Source: Calamus simplicifolius (lineage: Eukaryota; Streptophyta; Magnoliopsida; Arecales; Arecaceae). Taken from it: DNA of 64,000 nucleotides. Location of the stretch: positions 237,835 to 301,834 of the forward strand of contig UESW01001599.1 of the NCBI GenBank assembly GCA_900491605.1, read 5' to 3'. Position numbers and translations under genes: made by a program. Positions 45,741 through 58,030 of the stretch are shown piece by piece (the stretch's first letter is position 1; each line of letters begins with the position of its first letter). The notes under the pieces were generated by a model. The model searched no databases. It was not told the origin of the DNA and saw only the letters and a list, made by a program, of their open reading frames with translations.

Positions 45741-48089
45741 TTCTCTCTGGTTTCGAGTCCTTGAACACAGGTAATAACTTGCTGAGCCATAAAACTAGGT
45801 GGTGTTCACTTCGTGTTGGAAAGAAGTTGTATGATCTCTGACACCAAGTATTTATTTTCTATAAGATTACAATTCTTATATTATATTATATAAGAAAAAA
45901 AATCCTTGTTTTTTCGTTATTTCTACAATCTATGATTTTTACTTATTTATTTGTTTTGTCCTTGTGTCGGTGAAAGATTCAAAAGCATCTCTGACAGGGT
46001 TAAACTTTGAACTAGCTTTTCAGGTTAGATACTTTTGGTTGTAAATTGAAGTAATTACATCCAATATTGTACATTTGTTGGGGTTATTCAGATTTGAATT
46101 GAAATTTATGTTTAAGTTGGGTAACTCTTCAGTTTTATTTGCATGCCATGTATTTTATTGCCAGCTTCTTCTTCTTAATTGTTTGTCTAAATGATGTCGC
46201 GCAGGCTAAGTAGGTGAACAGTTTAGCCCTCTAAAACAGGTGTGGTATGCTATTGTTTCCATGTTGAGGAACAAACAGTGATGAGTGATATTTGTGACCA
46301 TTAATTGCTTTGAGAACTCCAGCACAAGAGAGAGGTTAACAGGGGAAATGAAAAAAGAAGGGGAACAGATTATGTTGGGGTTTTTTTTTTCCTTCGTTGG
46401 GCCACAATGCTGTTCAGCTAGATTAATGACAAGAACACCCTTATATGCATTCTGACAACAGGAATTCTAATAACTGTTAATTTAAAGAAATTAGTAAAGA
46501 GTCTCAAATTGAAATTTTTATACCAGTGTTAGCCATACGATGCAAATTGATAATAACATTACATTTTTTGTTTTTCAAGTTATAGTCTTTTGATTTTAGT
46601 TAAAGACGGCTGTTGAAAAAGTATTACTGAATAATCCTGATAGCGGACGGTATCGTTAGGTGGGATACTGCCTGGAATGTAGGTAAAATAGGGCATTTGA
46701 AAACGTTCCTCAAAATTCAGGTACCGCCAGGCTAGATTTATGTTTTCTGTTGTCATGGAGAACGGTGCAAAACTTAGGGCCCATTTGGCAGTCAATTTGG
46801 AAGTCAATTTGAATTGAATTTTTTATTTTTAAAAATAAAAAATTCAATCCAAAAAATATGTTGATAGAAATGTTTTTAAAAATATTGAAACTATCTTAAA
46901 AATCTGAATAAATATTAAAAATCAATCAGACGTATCTTTGAATATAAAAATTAATAAAATAATTTAAATTTTTGGATATAATTTATATTTTTAAAAATAA
47001 TTTTTTGGATCACGGGGCCTTAATTTATGGGTTTAAATTACTTCATGAGTTAGACGCCGTCATTGGTTTTATCTGCAGATAGATAGAGTTCGGGCGCTGT
47101 TTTGTTACGTAGGGGATGCTGTTCTCCATCCTCAACATCTGAGCAAAGATGGGAAACAAAAAATATAAACTAGTTGGCTTTGACATTATTGTCTTATAAA
47201 TATCAAAATAGTGTGAGAGGCGAACGGTTGAAGGTCTCGGTTAATATAAAAAAAAAGGCCTCGGTTAATATATTTATTTTTAATGATTATAGTGTTAAAG
47301 TTTCAATCAATGGATGACAACGGAAAATTATATATATATATATATATTGGGCTAGAAAGAAACTTTGCTCCAGCGTGGGCCTCTCATCTTTTTGGCAAAC
47401 AAAACTCTCACGAGTTACTCGTTATTATAAGATGTAACGCTGTTATAATAACCTGGTATTATTTTTTATGTTAAACTTTTGAGAAAATAGATAAATGGTA
47501 GCCGTTGTACCCATTATAATGGTTAATAACTGTTGCAGTCGAGGACCATCATAATATGACAATGCATTATCTAAAACTATATAACATAATAAACTTGGGT
47601 GAAAAAAAAGGGAACTTTGTTTTCTTTAATAGAAAGCAACGGGGAAACTTTAACCGTCCAAAAGTTTTATTCTTCGGATCAAAGTAGTCATGTTCCCGTT
47701 GACCGAAACAAAAGCCACAACTTTCTGGTGATGATGATGATTTGTCTTGCCGGAATCTACTCCAAACATTGTTTTCACACTGCAAAGAAAAGAGAACCAA
47801 TATGTGTTTATGAAATTATGAGCTACTTGAAGACAATATTCTTATTACTTTAAGCAGGGAATTATGGAGAGCAGCTTTATGCGTGAAAAGAAATAAAAAA
47901 ATGGACTGCTGAATAATAACAAGAACTTGCAAAAGAGCCACAATCAGCTACTTAGGGGCCTAAAAATCAACTAATAACACCAGGAGGAGGGTTTAAAAAA
48001 TAGCTGAATCCTTGATGGTGACGACCTGTACTGTAGAGTCAGGTAACGCTTCTTTGGCTCAAACCTGCACAAATACACTCACCACAACA
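45741..48089. other. Intergenic region between convergent genes
   Basis: 3' flanks of the RBM42-like gene and the methyltransferase gene. Contains a MITE (46777-47019) and a TA run (47328-47346). No other gene was recognised. Confidence 0.6.
46777..47019. mobile_element. Tourist/PIF-Harbinger-like MITE
   Basis: Short AT-rich element starting GGGCCCATTTGG and ending CACGGGGCC, flanked by TTA on both sides (46774-46776 and 47020-47022). Terminal GGCC-rich ends with TTA target duplication are typical of Tourist-type MITEs. About 243 bp, no coding capacity. Confidence 0.55.
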
Positions 48090-51000
48090 TTATGCTGAAT
48101 CCTTGAGGCTCTCATCTGAAGACCACATTTTCTTCTGGATCACAAACACCATCTCACTGTCTTCTGAATCTGACTTCGCCTCAGCAGCCTCCACAGCAAC
48201 TGATTCCCAGTGCAATGCTGTCAAATACTTCTTGATAAACTCCACAACTGGCTGCTTGTCTCGGACAATTACAAAGCCAGTTGGTCTGAGTATACGATCC
48301 ATCTCAATGAGAAGGTCCTCAGCACTGCAACCCTTCTTCTCAACGTCAGAGAACACAGTCCATGCATGGAGGAGGTCATAGGTTCGAGGGTAAGTTGAGA
48401 AGGCTTCACACCTGTCAATGTGATTGACAACTTAGTCAGCAAACACCAAAGATGCAAATAAATGAGCACAATGTTTTGATTGATGCTGCAAGCTAGACAC
48501 CAATGTCGGTGAACCACATATATTCAAAATTCGGAGGCAAATCCAGGTTGTCTATTCTAATATGATTTTTTTTTACCCCAAACATTTTTCTCTTGAGTAT
48601 ATATATCACTTTCTATTGTCATAAGAACATATGTAAAGAAATAAAGCATTTCTGCAAAGAACCACAACTATTGAGAGATGAATCTCTTAGACAGATGGCT
48701 TTCAAAAAGCCAGAAATGACAGCAAATGAGTTTATCAGTGCAGCATAGGTCAGAACTGTATAAGATGGTAACCCATTTCAATATCAAATGGTCAAGAAGA
48801 AAGGGAGACAAATGAAGACTTTGGTGGGCAAGAGACTTCACAGAAAACTACCTTAGAGATGGATGGAACACAGCTTGATGACTATGATTATGTTCATATC
48901 ACTTACAAATTGCTTATCAAGGAGACTTCTACAATTCCATAACGATAAAATATGAAGGGCATGAGAAAATATAATCTCGTTACAAAAGAATTGGTCAAAG
49001 ACTCAAAAATCTCATAGATTGCAGCTCCAAGCATATATAAAAATGTGGAAGTAAAATGAAGGTTCATCCCCACCTCCCTACCACCCCCCCCCCCCCCCAA
49101 AAAAAAAAAAGGAACAAAACAAAGGGAAAAGAGAGAGAGAGAGAGAGAGAAAAGAACATGCACGCATGCGTGCACATACATACAATTTTGGCAAACTTCA
49201 TGATAAATTTGAAAGCCCTACCAACATCCCTTGCCAAAAAACAGGAGGTATCAAAACTCTCCTGTTTTGGAAAGAAGCATCATATACCGCTGGTCCTAAT
49301 CTGCCTTGAATGTGATGTTTCTTTGCCAATAAGCTAATATTTTAAGGATTTATTTTCATTTTTCACAGTTGTGCGTGCCTTGCCCAACTGAACCTAATTA
49401 TTCAGGCATCCTTGTGCTAGACCTGATTGCCTTTATGATGACAAGCAATTAACAACCAGCTGCAATGAAATAGATTAGTGTTGTGTCTCAAAAAAGATGC
49501 ACTATTATTAAGAAACTAAAACTAACAATAGCCTACCAGTCGTGCACGGTGCCCATCAGGCCTCTGTCATAAATTATTTTAAGGGTGTTTTGTTGATCTT
49601 CTGGCACAACGTTCATCACCCAAACGTCCTTGTCCTTGAGAGCAGCTGCAAATGAACCCATATTTGCCTTCATGTCCATCAGGTTTCTCATAGTGTTTTG
49701 TTTGATTTTTGGGCTCAATAAGCTCCAATATTTGTCAACCCTTTGTCGCCAAATTTCCTACAGGATATTAGAAACTATAAGACACCAGATTTCAATTAAT
49801 TGTGTCAATGCATTTATGCTTGCTAATGAACCTACATGCACGCCCAAAAAGCAGGCACAAAGGAAATATGCAAACCAAAGATAGGAAAATACCATGTCTT
49901 TTCAAACATTTCACTGGTACGGTGAAAATCAGCAAGACGGGGAGGAGGGGTAGTTAAGCGAGTAGGCCAAGGAGCCAATCCACTTCCCCTGGCTCTGTGC
50001 ATCTCTGTTGGAAACAAGATTAGTTACTTCATTTATCAAGTTTTAGAACTTTTTCCATAAAAGCATCATGCTACAACAATTATTAAATTTTAGCAAACCC
50101 CATGGGACCTGACGATGGTCGTACAAACTTGTAATTATCATGATGAAATATAAAATATACCATAAAACCTTGGAAGGAAATGCACATAGATACACTGGAC
50201 TTGTTTGAAAATCAAACCATGGCAAAAAAGGAAACTAAGGAAAATCTAACTGCATTTATTCAAATATTATTAAACATCTTGTGTCTTTTCATCTTTTCTT
50301 TCCTAAAGTATCTATATAGAACTAAGTGGAAAAGTGAATAATGATTTACAAACTTGAACTTGGACCAAATGAAAGAGGAAATAACTGTAGTCTAGATCCA
50401 CCCTATCCTTCCTACCCTCACTTAGGCTTGTGGCTCTGAATTCAGACACTATAACTCAACATTGACAGACCTCATCTTCATTCAAATCCAACTGAACCCA
50501 ATTTAAAGAAGGTTAAATAATTTTAGCCTTAGCGAAACAAGTCTTCATGCCTCATTTTATTCCTAGTCACCTGTAATGTTATCTTTCTGCTTCCATATAT
50601 GGAAATCGTGCAATTAATGACTGGATTTAATTAATGATGAAAAAAATTTGGAATTAGTTAAAAATCATTTGATTCTAGTTCCTCATCCTATTTGGTATAT
50701 TTATTATAACTTTAAGTTTTCTTCATTTTTCAATTCCAGCACTGTATTTGGTGTTTACCAACCATATCAAGTTATGGTTTTCAGCCGGGCCATCCCACAA
50801 TAAGAATTCCATGGCCCCTGGTACTCTTTTATATGAAAAGATTGCTCTTATTGTCATTTGTTAGTATTCTTATTAGAGCAATGCTGAACTATTGTGAAGC
50901 AGATAAATAAACCCAAGAAATCAGGATTGATGCCCAAAACTGTTTGCTTATAGGGGAGCCTGCACACACTAGCACCAATCATTTGGAGTAATTTGTCTGC

Positions 51001-54000
51001 TTTCACAAGCAAGCTCACCTGTTGCAAGATATCAACATTCTAAGCAAAACCTACTCGGTATATGCAAGAAAGGTGCACTGGTTTTCTTATGGTAAAGATC
51101 ATTCTATTTGGTGCCCTGGAGAAAAGAGAGATCTTATGGCTAGGTAACTTAATACTTTAAAATAGGTTAGCATTAACAAATTAATATGTAATGCTAGCAG
51201 CAAAATATTAATTTCTTTAAATCCATTGACACTGGTCGAGCAAATTTAGTCTTAAAATACTTCCAAGAAGCAAGGTTTCTGATGTGCTACATATAAACAG
51301 CTCCGAAATGGATCATCACTGAAATAAATTATCATGACAAGCTCATAACTGAAAGAAGAAACCTGCAAGAAGTGGAGATAAGGGGGATGGGTTAGGTCCA
51401 TGTCTTGCTTTAGTCATATCTCTCCCTAATAACCTCGAGTCTATAATCTAGACCTATTTCCAAGGCATCAACTAGTACAGTCTCATCATTTCTTTTGATG
51501 GAAAGTTCTTTATTTATATTGATGCTCTTCTATGTTTTATATTTGCCAACATAATAAACCTAGGGCTATTGTCAACTTGCACTCCAACAAAAGGCCCTAA
51601 CAACACAGTTTTGGTTCAACCATTTATCATGTTCATCAAGGCACTTCTCAAGTCAATTTGAACCTTGACAATATGCATCCTAGTTGCAAACCTAAATTGC
51701 ATAGTCAGCAAAGCAAATTTAGTGACTTGCCAACTGGCCTTCTTGATTTCATGGCATGCCCCTCCCTAGAACAAAGGAGGCTTGGCTAGGAATCAGACAT
51801 TGATATCTCTACAGTTGAGATCAAGTTAAGACTTGAAAATCAAACTATTATGCACAAATGCTATCATGCCCTAATTTACAAAGCCAACACAATACAGATG
51901 GGTTTAGCCTTCGTTGAACAAGGTTCCACACATTAACATATGGCAATTTTTTTGCCAAGACATAGATAAGAGTGCATGCCATGAACTAAAAGTAAGTTCA
52001 GAAACTTTGAAGGTTCCTACGACAGATTCTGAGAAACATCAAGCTATCATATCTTCTCTTACAGAAAGTCATCTGATAAAACAACTTGCACATATGAATT
52101 ACTTAATTAAATAATTATCATGTTCATGCTCTTGCACATGAGAAATGTAAAGTTTAAATGAAAATTTTTAATTTGCACAACTAAGCACCAAAATTATTAA
52201 ATCTTTCATTTATGACAACACTCACAACAACCAACTAGATAACCCAGTAAAGAACATTAATTTCAATGCAATTCTAGAATCGATCAATGTCCTGAAAAGA
52301 ATGAGACAGGCATGCAAAGAATATTGGTGGTCAGGTAAATGTAGTGAAGAATTCTTAAAAAGTCCCATGGGCTTTCTATAGATTATAGAAGATCACTCCA
52401 TAAATAGCCCATAAGGAAAAGATACTCACGTTCAGAATAAGGGGTAATACAGGCTTCCATTTTTACACCCCATACCGCATCTGGATCATCAGATCTGCAT
52501 AGAGGTGGCCGAGTACCTGGTTCTCTGTTCATATAGCAATCATTTGTCAGAGGTTTGACCCAAATTACAGTTTGGTTTCGTTTAACAGCAATTTTCCAGC
52601 ACATCCGTTCAACAAGAGCACTCATTTCCCTCCATATCTTAAGATCCTCTTCATCCTGTGCATACGCTTCTGGAGATGAATAAGCAAAATAGCCTCCAGG
52701 CCTAAGCAATCTATCCAACTCTAGCAGAAGAATCCCATCCCTTTGAAGCCAATCAATCCTACAACGTGAACAATGAGCAAGTTCGAAGGATCTGCTAGGG
52801 TAAGGAAGTCTCTTTGTCCCTAAAACACCAAGATAAGCTGGAATTCCTCTCTCAAGAGCAAACTGAATTTGGTTCTGATGCACATCGTTGGGTGCTAAAG
52901 ACATTGTTATGATATCAGATGAAAGCAGGTATCCCCCAAAGCTTGCAACACCACAGCCAACATCTAGAACTGTCCGGACCCTTCCTTCATTGTTGAGAAT
53001 ATTATTTGGGAAGTTGAGCATCTGTCAATCCAAAACAGGAACCAAATTTGTCAATCGAACCCACTCAATAAAGCATGCTTAAAAGGACGAGTCAAATGGT
53101 AATGATAGAACTAAAATCTACAGAATTAACTCTTAACAAAAGCGTTATTATCAAGATGAACTTACATTTGCAATCGATTCTATATATTTATCTGCTCCAT
53201 AATGAAAATGAGTGCCTCCCCCTGGAAATTTAATTTTTTCTCCCGCATCAATCATCCAGTTTTGGTCAGATTTCTCGTGTGCAAGGTGAGTATGAGGTAT
53301 GTTCACTTTCCAAACTTCATCTCTACTTTTTGGCCATTTTATAGGAATCTGTAACACCAAATTATTGATGCACTCAACCAAAATGCAGATGCCATAGATC
53401 TAGCAATGTAAAATCTAAACAGGACAAGAGGAAACCATACTCAACAACATTGAGGGGAAGAAAAGAAAGAAAGAAAACACACTTCTACCTTATAGCCAGG
53501 TGGTGGAGGAATCAAACAATTGTAGCGCCTCTCTGGCTGAGGGCAATGCCTTTCATAGTGCTCCATCAAACTCAAATCCAGCTTCAGTCTTGTCTGATAT
53601 ATAAAATTTCTGTCCAAGCAAGGTATTAACTCAGAATGCCGATCATCACAAACCTACACAAGTAGATCACCACCATAATTTTTAATTTTTTAAAAAAATC
53701 AATGTCAATCATAGACAATCAGTTATGATCATGAGCAGAAATAGGCAATTCAAAAACACTCACTGGGAAGCTCTTAAGCATGAAATTGTTGTCACCACCT
53801 TCCTGCCCAAAAATGGACTCATCTGATCTGCTATTCCCACCATCATCATCACTACCCCAACCGGACCGTAATTTACTAACAGACTCTAAAGCAGTCCCTG
53901 TGTGCTGCTTACGAGGACCAAAGAAAGATCCAAAACATAGAAATAGCAAGCCAAGAAAAACCACCACAACACACAACAAAGAAACCAGATGTTTAATCTG

Positions 54001-54024
54001 TCCTCCATCACTTCTTCCCCTCAT
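48090..54024 (-). CDS. Probable Golgi methyltransferase, PMT8/PMT9 type (DUF248)
   Basis: Seven coding exons: 53764-54024, 53489-53653, 53166-53348, 52430-53021, 49893-50004, 49537-49757, 48090-48411, about 618 codons, all with GT/AG introns. The ATG at 54024 opens a short basic stretch (MRGRSDGGQIKH) and one hydrophobic segment (about residues 13-32), the type II Golgi anchor of this family. The luminal domain has DDRHSELIPC, FPGGGTHFHYGADKY, the SAM-binding motif LDVGCGVASFGGYL, SLAPNDVHQNQIQFALERG, LPYPSRSFELAHCSRC, LDRLLRPGGYF and a second half with DMKANMGSFAAALKDKDVWV and DLLHAW. Relatives include QUA2/TSD2, linked to pectin (homogalacturonan) methylation; a role for this gene is inferred. 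Exon 5 appears to lack one base near 49896-49900, which would shift the frame after FEK unless it is an assembly error. Confidence 0.92.
49083..49152. repeat. Low-complexity C/A/GA tract in intron 6
   Basis: Runs of C, then A, then an (AG)n stretch, in the intron between 48412 and 49536 of the methyltransferase gene. Confidence 0.9.
50005..52429 (-). other. Intron 4 of the methyltransferase gene
   Basis: A 2.4-kb intron between TCTGAAC/GTGAGT and CCAACAG/AGATG (minus strand). No exon or clear mobile element seen. Confidence 0.75.
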
Positions 54025-55850
54025 TTTAGGAGCTGAGCTCTATAGCTGGTAGCCTTTATAAGATAAAAAGACTTTATTATTCAATACCAGATGAGCCGTT
54101 TTACACCTTCAAACACAGCATAGCCAAAAATGAGCTCACTTCTAACAAGTTCTATCAATCTCCAAGCAATATAAACCGCATCTGAACTGATGAAAAAAAA
54201 AAAAAATAAACACAGAAGATCTTGGATATGGTGCATCCAAACTGAAGCAAATCTGTGACACAACAGAGCCACAAACTATCCATCAACAATTACTACATCA
54301 ACCAAACATATCAGCAGGAAAGAAAAACGTAAATATGAAATTATTATGAACATATTTCAGCCCAAAAAAAAAAAAGAAAAAAAAAAAAAAAAGCCATGTA
54401 CTAACCAGCAGCAGATAGATCTCCTTTCAAATCAAGAAAGTAAATTTCAGCGATGCCAAAACAAGGAATCCTTAAAAAGAAATGTAAAGAAGCGGTGGAG
54501 GAGATGGCAACAAAAGGCGAGCCCAGAAGACAAAGAACAAAGCTTTAGCCTTACTCAGGTACAGATATAGGAGGGCTAAGAGAAACGCCACCTCCCTCCT
54601 CCCCGCGGCGCAAGTTAGCCCGACTAAGGAGGAACCGAATCCATTACTACCGCTTTGAGCAGCCGACAGACCATCACCAATAAAAATTCTCCCACTGTAA
54701 AGCAAAGAAAGGAGACTGGTGGTCTGATCGCGACGCCCACCGCGAGAACGTGTCGGTGCTACCCCCACCGATCCAATAATAAACAATTAGAAAATAAATA
54801 AATAAATTTACGAGTCCAAAAAAAAAAAAAAAAGAATTTGCCTTTAATCCGAGCTCATCAAAACCTTTGATCGAAACCCTAAACAACAAAATCGAAACTT
54901 CAAAACCGAAGTTCTCACAGAAAGAGAGAAGAATCATCCCTACACGCCGTCAATTCCATGAAATCAGTGAAGAAGCGAGGAAATTTTACAGCAAGAATAG
55001 AAAACCAATCAAATCAAAGCCGTGATACTTGTAAAACCGTCGGACTCATCGCTACCCGCGGGCCGTTCTTCGGCCAAATCCGTGAACCAAATTGAGGAAA
55101 TTTTAACCGAGAGTAGAAACTCATCGAATTCCACTGGTGGCTCCGAAAGAAAAGAAAAAAAAAAAAAAAAAAATCCGATCTTTAAGCAGATATTGGCGAG
55201 CTTACTGGTTCCAACGCTGCGAACGTGGATCGGAATCTCGAGTCCCAATAAGAAGAGATTGAAAGAAAACGCTAAATTTTGGGAGGATTTGCAAAGCGAG
55301 AGAGGAGAGGGAATGGAACAACGAGCACTGAAGCAAGGGGAAGAAAAGAATGTAGATCTGGCAGCATTAAATGGATGGCTTTTTTATTATTATCATTATG
55401 TCTACTGCTGTCATTATATCATTATATTTTCCATTCTTTAACTGGAAATAAAGATGTTAAGGAGAAGAGCTCATTTAATTGTGTTATACCTACATAGAGA
55501 TTAACTTGATTTTTTAATAGAAATCAATCATGCTTCAATTTGTCGGCAAAATCAAAACGAAGTAATTAATGCTGTTTTTGTTTTTGGCTAATGTTTGTCG
55601 AGTAGCTCTCTCAGCACATGCTCAGAGACAGCATACAAATGATTATGATGTTACCGCCTGCGATTCTGTTTTAGACCATATAACCCTTTTTTTTTGTTTA
55701 TTTTATAACTTGATAAAATAAATTTCTTTTGGTTGATATATTATTTTATGTTTTATATTTCAGAAAGTTAAAAAAAAAATCAAGAGGAATATATTTATGG
55801 GATTAGAATGTCTTTGAAAAAGATATTAGGATTATTTTTTTCATCGGTAC
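54025..55850 (-). promoter_or_regulatory. 5' flank and probable leader of the methyltransferase gene
   Basis: Contains A/T runs (54362-54392, 54180-54207, 55146-55175) and GC-richer patches at 54570-54620 and 55020-55340 that could hold 5' UTR exon and promoter. A CAG before the ATG (minus, around 54045) suggests a possible 5' UTR intron, not proven. No coding sequence recognised. Confidence 0.35.
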
Positions 55851-55853
55851 TAA

Positions 55854-56207
55854 GGTAGTGTTTGATAGAAAAAATATTATTCATGGATAAGTGTATATGA
55901 TAGAGTTTGTTCTGGCTATTTCTAGGGATATCTCTTGGCTATCCCATTGATCATATCAAATGCAAAAAGGTAAAACCATAAGATAACTTTTTTTATTCTT
56001 ATTTGAAGAGATAACAGTTGTTCCTGTATTTTCTAGGAAATAATTGAGGAGATATCCATGCTTAACCATGATTAATCATGAATTATCCTTTGATTAACTT
56101 TATTTCCAGCTATCCTTTATAGTTATGACTTTTAAGAATAAGGGAATATCCCCTCTTATCCTCTATTTTGAGAAATATCTTCTCTTATCCCTATTTCAAA
56201 TACTACC
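55854..56207. mobile_element. PIF/Harbinger-like MITE
   Basis: Left end GGTAGTGTTTGATAGAAAAA and right end complement GGTAGTATTTGAAATAGGGA form terminal inverted repeats, flanked by TAA (55851-55853 and 56208-56210). About 354 bp, AT-rich, with palindromic strings near the middle (TTAACCATGATTAATCATG). No coding capacity. Confidence 0.7.
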
Positions 56208-56210
56208 TAA

Positions 56211-57319
56211 AGATTATCAAGTAAAATGGCATATCAAAAGCATCAATGTAAAGATTTTTTGATGTTGATTAACGAATTTATTTCAAATTAATATGACTAT
56301 AATTATATTTTATTTGTAAAGTGCATCTACTCTATATTTGATTCTTGTGTGAAAAGGTATATGGATGATTATTAATTTTTTATGAAACTGAAGAAAGGTT
56401 TAATATATAAAAAAGAATAAGAAATAATTAATTTATGATTGGAGTGGAAAAAAAAATTAAAAGAAGAGAAAAGAAGTGGGTTAGCTCAAGTTTTTTCAAG
56501 ATATTAAATGTAATAAAAAAGAAAAGAAAAAAACAGAGTTACGATGGATTTTGTCATATACGCTCATTGCGACATGACTTGGAATTTATAATTTAGAAGG
56601 ACTCTCTGCCAGCCATCCTTCATCTTTGACTTACCAAGAAATCTCTTATAATAACCATTAAATAAATATTATAAATATATATATACATACACACTACTGA
56701 CTCGAAAGGCGTTGGATTTGACCTGATTAACGATCAGCAGAGGTCAAGAGGAGGACTCCTAATATAAAATCTTGGGATTCTTTAAAATGGGCTCATTGTC
56801 ATGGGTTCCCACCGAGACACAGAAAAAAAAATAAGTTGATGGATTCGAAGAGTAGTGCTGGTCAAGCTGAATGCCCAAAGGCAAGGCTGGAAAAACCACT
56901 CGGATGGGTGGCTCGCATATCTTGCACCAATAACCATGCTTCATTGTGTGGCACACGTGAGTCGTGACGACGCCTGTTCAAGGGGCATATATTCCATACC
57001 ACCCCACCACCAGCTGACTTTGAAAAACGTCTTTGATTATTAAACTACGCGCAGTTTTTCTTTTGGGAAAAGGGCCATGCTTGAAAGGACTGGAACCAGA
57101 CTCTCCTGCTGCTTCGGCAGCATATCGATGCATCATCTTTATTTATTTTTTTTAAAGCTCTTACTTTTAAAGTTTATCAAAATTAATTTTAATAAAAATA
57201 TTTTAAATAAATATATACTTTGATAAAAGTATTCAAAATAGATATGTTAAATTAATTTTTATGATTTATAAGTCAAATAGTGTAATATTGACGATAAAAA
57301 ATTTGGCCTTCTTAATTTC
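56211..57319. other. Intergenic AT-rich region
   Basis: No gene, no recognisable mobile element; small open frames only. Confidence 0.6.
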
Positions 57320-57762
57320 TTGATGCCTTTTACTGAGCTGTATGCTACGTAGACTGATATTTTCTGTGCCGTTTATAATCTGGATGCATGCAGTTTTATT
57401 ATTGAAAGAAATTCTATTACTATTATCCGCTCGCTCCATCAGGATTCTAACGATCATTTGTTCATTATCTTCTTGATTTGTGACATTTAATTTACACTTC
57501 AGGTATTGCTACTGCTCAGATTCGGCACATCTATAGAGAAGCCAATGCAATGACTGATTGGATTGCTATTAGGATGACCAATCATTCAGATTTTTAAGAT
57601 AAAAGCTAGGCGATCATTGCCTTCTTATCTTTTCTTAAATATTATATTTTGATATATCATATTTGATTCATTCTAAATTGATATGATCATATAAAAATAA
57701 AAAAATAAAAAAAAAAATAGAAAGAAGAAAAAAAAAGAAGAAAAAAAAAAAAAAAAAAAAGA
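57320..57762 (+). mobile_element. 3' fragment of an L1-type LINE with A-rich tail
   Basis: The translation includes TELYATWTDIFCAVYNL and ERNSITIIRSL, then HIYREANAMTDWIA, the C-terminal half of the RNase H found at the end of plant L1-type LINEs. It ends with an A-rich tail (57691-57761). An in-frame stop interrupts it. A separate copy from the LINE that follows directly. Confidence 0.75.
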
Positions 57763-58030
57763 GAATGACTGGGACCCTTTGCTGCGCACATTGAAGTCCA
57801 TTCATATCTCAGTGCTCGTTCTTGGATGGAACGCTGTCTTTCATCCATAGGAGCTTCAAGAGAGCTTCACTAATTCCTTATCTTATCAAAGAAAAAGTTC
57901 CCCAAACTCCTGAATTTCCTTCGTCCTGAGGTTTCGTTTCTGCGGTTGCTTTAAGATTGGTGCATCCATCTTTCTTCGTCTTGATCGCTGATGATCGTCG
58001 TCGACCCTGTGGTAGAAAGCTTCATCCTCG

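Noticed and set aside
54346..55497. Coding exons upstream of the methyltransferase start
   Set aside because: Lys/Glu-rich or simple-sequence frames without conserved motifs; the downstream ATG already gives the family's usual N-terminus and membrane anchor.
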